Source of the DNA: Willaertia magna
Lineage: Eukaryota; Heterolobosea; Eutetramitea; Acrasida; Naegleriidae
DNA: 11,137 bases
Reading direction: 5' to 3'
NCBI GenBank assembly: GCA_902984215.1
Contig: CADWAF010000827.1
Span: 1-11,137, forward strand
Positions within the stretch are counted from its first letter, which is position 1. Each line of letters starts with the position of its first letter. This document shows positions 8,077-11,137 of the stretch, piece by piece. A program made the position numbers and the translations under genes. The notes beneath the pieces were generated by a model. The model ran no database searches, was not told the origin of the DNA, and saw nothing but the letters and a program-made list of their open reading frames with translations.

Positions 8077-8574
8077 ATGGTAAAGAAACAAAACAACAAT
8101 ATGAATAAGAACATTCAAATGGAATTAGAAGATTATTCTACTCCATTAAATGTAAAAGAATATCATTATGAAGATGATAATGAAATTCTTATTGATTATG
8201 AAATTGAAGAATATTTTAATGAAATTGAAAGAATTAGTAAAATAAAAACTATTCAACACATTCTCTACAATTGGATGTCATTAGATTTATTTAAATCAAA
8301 ACCAATTAGTATTAAACAAAGATATGATCAAAAACAAAAATTAGAAATTGAATTTCGTTTTAATAAAGTAATTTATTTTGAAGGAAAGTACTATGATTTA
8401 GTTACTCATTTACATTATAATAATTTTGTTCCATTTGGTGGTGGTTATTGGGCTAATGGAACAAAGATTAGACAACATGATTTATTTATTAGAAAACATG
8501 AATTGTGTGGGGATATTGAAAATTATTTACATTATTTATATACAAGATTTCTTTATCAACAACAACAAATTTAA
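8077..8574 (+). CDS. Hypothetical protein, 165 aa, unrecognised
   Basis: A single open exon encodes 165 aa. The first 15 residues are Asn/Lys/Gln-rich (MVKKQNNNMNKN) and probably disordered. Residues 16-60 are strongly acidic (ELEDYSTPLNV, then YEDDNEILIDYEIEEYFNEIE). The rest looks folded and is rich in Tyr, Phe, His and Ile: an IQHILYNWMSLDLF helix, a basic patch around IKQRYDQKQK, an FRFNKVIYFEGKYYDLVTHLHY segment, a Gly-rich VPFGGGYWANGTKI turn and a C-terminal helix ending FLYQQQQI. There is no signal peptide, membrane helix or motif that I know. The start is the first ATG, after an A-rich leader (AACAACAATGG). Codon use matches its neighbours and complexity is high past residue 15, so it is likely a real gene. 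Its 3' UTR carries a Pumilio-like element. Confidence 0.75.
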   Translation: MVKKQNNNMNKNIQMELEDYSTPLNVKEYHYEDDNEILIDYEIEEYFNEIERISKIKTIQHILYNWMSLDLFKSKPISIKQRYDQKQKLEIEFRFNKVIYFEGKYYDLVTHLHYNNFVPFGGGYWANGTKIRQHDLFIRKHELCGDIENYLHYLYTRFLYQQQQI

Positions 8575-8601
8575 TGTTTTTATTTTTTTTTTGTAATAAA
8601 T

Positions 8602-8609
8602 TGTAAATA
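8602..8609 (+). promoter_or_regulatory. Pumilio-like UGUAAAUA element in 3' UTR of the 165-aa gene
   Basis: TGTAAATA matches the PUF-protein consensus UGUAHAUA and lies 28 bases after the stop codon. It sits inside AATAAATTGTAAATAAA, 17 bases that recur exactly after the stop of the CCDC6-like gene. A second partial TTGTAAATT follows at 8614. The same bases could instead be polyadenylation signals (AATAAA plus UGUA). Confidence 0.4.
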
Positions 8610-8740
8610 AAACTTGTAAATTATCATTCGATTCGAACACGTTTTTTCTGTTGGTCTATCCTTTACAAACACAATCAAAAAGTTGCGACATTTAAAGGAA
8701 TACTTTAAGGAAATAATTCCAAAGACCTCTTCACAACTGC

Positions 8741-8781
8741 TGCTCGCAAATTGTTCATTCTTCCTTATTCAACAACGAGCA
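8741..8781. repeat. Bulged inverted repeat in the CCDC6-like upstream region
   Basis: AACAACGAGCA at 8771-8781 pairs with TGCTCG (8741-8746) plus TTGTT (8751-8755), leaving a four-base bulge and a 15-base pyrimidine-rich loop. This gives an 11-bp stem. It lies about 180 bases before the ATG. It may be chance; there is no evidence that it is transcribed as a structured RNA. Confidence 0.3.
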
Positions 8782-8865
8782 AAAAAAACCAAAAAGTTTT
8801 TTTGATGAAATTTTTAAAAAAAACTTTAAAAAATAACTTTAAAAAAAATTAAAAAAAAAAAATAA

Positions 8866-8871
8866 ACGCGT
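8866..8871. promoter_or_regulatory. MluI cell-cycle box-like ACGCGT
   Basis: ACGCGT within AAACGCGTT sits about 90 bases before the CCDC6-like ATG, at the end of a long A-rich tract. In yeasts this is the MBF-bound MCB element for G1/S genes. Whether this organism uses it is unknown. Confidence 0.25.
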
Positions 8872-8959
8872 TCAGTTTTTTGATTCATTTATTCCGCAAA
8901 CAAACAAACAACGGCAATCAACAACGAGAGAATAATAATAATTAGAGATTCAAGTACCG

Positions 8960-10570
8960 ATGACAACGGAAGGTAATAGTAATTCAAATACTCCAAGACA
9001 ACATAACTATCCATCATTAGAAGGATGTAATGATGTTAATGTATTACATAATAGAATAAAAGAATTAGAAAATGATAATATAAAATTACGTAATCAAATT
9101 GAAAAATTGCAAAATGCAAATGTACATTTAGTAAGTAAAATTTTTTTTTTAAAAAGCCTTTCGTGAAAAAACTAAAGCCTTGAATTTACTTTCCCGCCTT
9201 TTTCTTTTGATCTCACTACATTAAAAAATTTCTATCCACATTTTCCCGCTAAAAAAAAAATTATTTTTTTAAAAAAATAATTTTAGCAACTTCAAGTGGA
9301 AGAAGAAGAAGAATTAATTACAAATAAATTAATTAAAAAATTAAATCGATTAAAAAGAGAAAAGGAAATTTTAGCCCAACAAGTTGAAGAAGAAGAAGAA
9401 TTATTAACAAATACTTTACAAAAAAAATTAGAAAAAGTTCAAATTGAAAAGTCAACCATTGAAAATCAATTACAAAAAGAAAAAGAATATATTATCAATA
9501 AATTAAGTAAACAATTAGAAAATGTAATGCAAGAAAAGTATGAATTAGAAAAAAAAATTGAAAATGAAAGAAATGAAATTTTATTAAATATCCAACAATT
9601 TTTATTGGATTTTCAAAATAAATATAGAAATACAGCCTTAACTTCACCAAGTAAGTCCCCACAAGCCTTGAATGCAGCTGTACAATTTAACGATCAAGTT
9701 GTTGTTGGCGGGGAAGAGGATCATCATATTTCCTTGTTGGAATCGAAAGAAATGTTGGAACAAGTCATGTTAAAGTTGGACGTTTTGAAGAAGGAACAAG
9801 AAAGAATTGTAAATGAAAATGAAACGATTCGTTCAAAAAATTTACAATTAAGAAAAGAATTTTCAAAATTGGAAAGTGAAAACTTTTTATTAGAACAAAT
9901 GATTAAAAGAGAAAAGGAAAAACGTATACAAATGGATATTGAACAGGTCAGAAATGAAATGGAAAAGGAAGTTAATTCTGAAAGAAGTTTTAATGAACTA
10001 ATAAAGAAAAAGAACATTCATAAGGGAAGTACCTCCACCGCAACCCCAGGTAATACCACTTCAGGCAGTAACAGTAGTAGTAGATCCAATTCCTTACCGC
10101 CAAACAGTAGACCACCCATGTTAGCAAGCCTAAATCTAACAAATCCAACAACAGAAGTTAGCGGATTAACGTTAGCCTTAAACAATATGAATAACAATAA
10201 TACAACTAGTACTAATAATAATAATACTAGTTCAATAATGAATACAACTAGTAGTGGTACTTTAGGTAATAATAATATGGATAGCTATAATAGGGGTATT
10301 CCAATTAGTTCATCTCCAAGGCTTTCACCAAGGTTAGGTTCATCTCCAAAGATTGTTTCGTTTGGAACTAGTCCGCAACAACAAACTTCATTGTTTGTTA
10401 AACAAATGATTCCAAATAATAGTTTTACTACAAGAAGATCATCTCCAACTACTACTAATACAACAAGTAGTATTATGAATAGTGAATATTTATCATCTTC
10501 TTTACCAAATCAATCTAATTTAATGAATTCATCTTTTGCTGAAAGAATGATTGGAAATAAAAGAAAATAA
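8960..10570 (+). CDS. CCDC6-like coiled-coil protein, two exons
   Basis: Exon 1 (8960-9130, 57 codons) and exon 2 (9287-10570) join in phase 0 over a 156-base intron (GTAAGT to TTTTAG) to give 484 aa. Residues 29-56 begin a coiled coil (LHNRIKELENDNIKLRNQIE). Residues 62-166 are four units of about 29 residues that start EEEEELITN, EEEEELLTN, KEKEYIIN and NERNEILLN, each followed by KKL and EK pairs. This is the hallmark of CCDC6 (H4), whose human repeats read EEEFISNTLFKKI and similar. A TSPSKSP linker (176-182) and a second coiled coil (about 205-300, ending SERSFNEL) follow, also as in CCDC6. The last 170 residues are Ser/Thr/Asn/Pro-rich with several SP sites (SSPRLSPRLGSSPK). Human CCDC6 is linked to the DNA-damage checkpoint and is a common fusion partner in thyroid cancer; its molecular role is unclear. 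Confidence 0.85.
9190..9249. promoter_or_regulatory. Two E2F-like motifs in intron 1 of the CCDC6-like gene
   Basis: TTTCCCGC occurs exactly at 9190-9197 and at 9242-9249, both perfect matches to the E2F consensus TTTSSCGC. They lie 52 bases apart in the first intron, about 230 and 280 bases after the ATG. Such GC cores are scarce in the surrounding A/T runs. An intronic enhancer is possible; binding is not shown. Confidence 0.4.
9257..9284. repeat. Perfect 28-bp A/T palindrome against the splice acceptor
   Basis: Bases 9257-9270 are the exact reverse complement of 9271-9284, centred on a T7/A7 junction and followed at once by the acceptor AG (9285-9286) of the CCDC6-like gene. In RNA it could fold into a hairpin that covers the polypyrimidine tract. 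It is purely A and T, so part of the match may come from low complexity. Confidence 0.6.
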
Positions 10571-10572
10571 AT

Positions 10573-10598
10573 TGTAAATAAATTTAATTTTGTAAATA
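10573..10598 (+). promoter_or_regulatory. Two Pumilio-like UGUAAAUA elements in the CCDC6-like 3' UTR
   Basis: TGTAAATA occurs at 10573-10580, two bases after the stop codon, and again at 10591-10598. The first copy is within the 17-base sequence shared with the 3' UTR of the upstream gene. The gap to the convergent SNARE gene is only 73 bases, so these elements and the poly(A) site must all fit within it or overlap the SNARE 3' end. Confidence 0.4.
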
Positions 10599-10643
10599 AC
10601 ATTTAATATTTTGTTATGGACAAATTTTATTTTTGTAAAAAAT

Positions 10644-11090
10644 TTAAATGGCGTGATAAACAAATTTTAAAATTAATAAAACAATCATTGCTATAAATAA
10701 TAAACAAAATAAAAAACCAATTATTCCAATTAAAATCCATCGCTTTGTCATGCTAGTTTTTAATTGATCCCCTTTCTTTACAAACTGTTCAGTAGCTATT
10801 ATTGTTGTAAATTTAAAATGGTTTGTAAATTTAATAAATATTTAGGAATTATAATAACAGTGAATTAAATAAATGTTTAATTAAAAATTTAAAAAAAAAA
10901 ACTTACAATCAGCCAACGATTCAGTCTCTACAATTAATTGTTGCATATTTCCTATTCTTTTTAAAAGTTTATCTAAATTATCTTCCATTAATTTTCCAAC
11001 GACATCAATATCTTTTTGTAATCGATAAATTTTATCATTTTGTGGATCATTATAAAAATTCTTATAAACAATATTGTAATTTACAATCAT
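10644..11090 (-). CDS. Short R-SNARE (synaptobrevin/VAMP-like), two exons
   Basis: Exon 1 (11090-10907) and exon 2 (10795-10644) join in phase 1 over a 111-base intron to give 111 aa. Residues about 18-78 are an R-SNARE motif: IYRLQKDIDVVGKLMEDNLD, then KLLKRIGNMQQL with the zero-layer Arg at 45, then ESLADSTEQFVKKGDQLK. A Lys/Arg/Trp collar (TKRW, 78-81) leads into a single membrane helix (82-104) and a six- to seven-residue lumenal tail. This is the layout of tail-anchored vesicle SNAREs that pair with Qa, Qb and Qc partners to fuse membranes. There is no longin domain, so it is of the short brevin type. The frame stays open upstream of the Met to the window edge, but only as A/T-run codons with no other Met or acceptor, so I take this Met as the start. 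Confidence 0.9.
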
Positions 11091-11137
11091 TGTGTTAAAA
11101 AAATTAAAAAAATTTAAAAAATAATTGTAAAAATAAT

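Larger units (their letters stand above)
8575..8959. promoter_or_regulatory. Intergenic region and leader of the CCDC6-like gene
   Basis: The region starts with the 3' UTR of the 165-aa gene. It holds a bulged hairpin (8741-8781), a long A-rich tract (about 8780-8865), an ACGCGT at 8866-8871 and an ACAA-rich leader up to the ATG at 8960. TCAACAACGAG occurs twice, at 8769-8779 and 8918-8928. TTGCGACA at 8683-8690 also occurs, reversed, at 5463-5470. No gene is visible. Confidence 0.5.

Noticed and set aside
8625..8645. tRNA T-arm-like ATTCGATTCGAACACG
   Set aside because: TTCGATTCGAA resembles a T-loop word, but the flanks do not pair as a five-base stem on either strand and no D-arm, anticodon arm or acceptor stem is present.
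8705..8758. 17-codon minus-strand frame MNNLRAAVVKRSLELFP
   Set aside because: It resembles a mitochondrial presequence, but it is very short, no plausible downstream exon was found, and part of it is explained by the bulged hairpin.
8780..8865. A-rich tract as a retroelement poly-A tail
   Set aside because: No reverse-transcriptase remnant or target-site duplication is visible. Long A tracts before genes are common in this DNA, for example near 1315 and 5514.
9724..10017. 97-codon minus-strand frame opposite the CCDC6-like gene
   Set aside because: It is a Phe/Ser-rich antisense shadow of Glu/Lys-rich coiled-coil codons. The sense frame matches CCDC6 repeats.

Overview
The window is nuclear eukaryotic DNA. 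It is very AT-rich by eye, uses the standard stop codons (TAA and TGA both end genes), and has spliceosomal introns with an almost invariant GTAAGT donor and a T/A-rich tract ending in AG. Proteins carry Asn, Gln, Thr and Glu runs. Genes are packed on both strands, often with only 70-350 bases between them. This style suggests a free-living amoeba-type protist (dictyostelid or other Amoebozoa, or a heterolobosean), but nothing here fixes the species. I see no transposon, CRISPR array, rRNA or convincing tRNA.

Layout, left to right: the last exon of RNA polymerase subunit RPB10 (+, 22-169); an intronless Dsc3-like ubiquitin-like membrane protein (-, 374-1294); a two-exon TMEM97/sigma-2-receptor-like EXPERA protein (-, 1416-2028); a 655-base divergent promoter region; a seven-exon WD40 gene that I read as a WDR27 homologue (+, 2684-5448, 823 aa after splicing); a 722-aa intronless coiled-coil protein (+, 5554-7722) with a cyclin-B-like destruction box, a CDK site beside a nuclear localisation signal, and an E2F-like promoter site; an unrecognised 165-aa protein (+, 8077-8574); a two-exon CCDC6-like coiled-coil protein (+, 8960-10570, 484 aa); and a two-exon short R-SNARE with a C-terminal membrane anchor (-, 10644-11090, 111 aa).

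The gene models come from joining exons by hand. For the five intron-containing genes the joined frames are open, phases match at every junction, and the resulting proteins match family motifs that the separate open frames break up. The genes do not form one pathway. They include basal transcription, ER membrane quality control, sterol/EXPERA membrane biology, vesicle fusion and probable cell-cycle functions. The most interesting element is the unnamed coiled-coil gene at 5554, whose promoter and protein signals both point to cell-cycle control. Also worth checking are E2F- and MCB-like motifs around the CCDC6-like gene, Pumilio-like UGUAAAUA elements in two neighbouring 3' UTRs, and a perfect 28-base palindrome lying against a splice acceptor.
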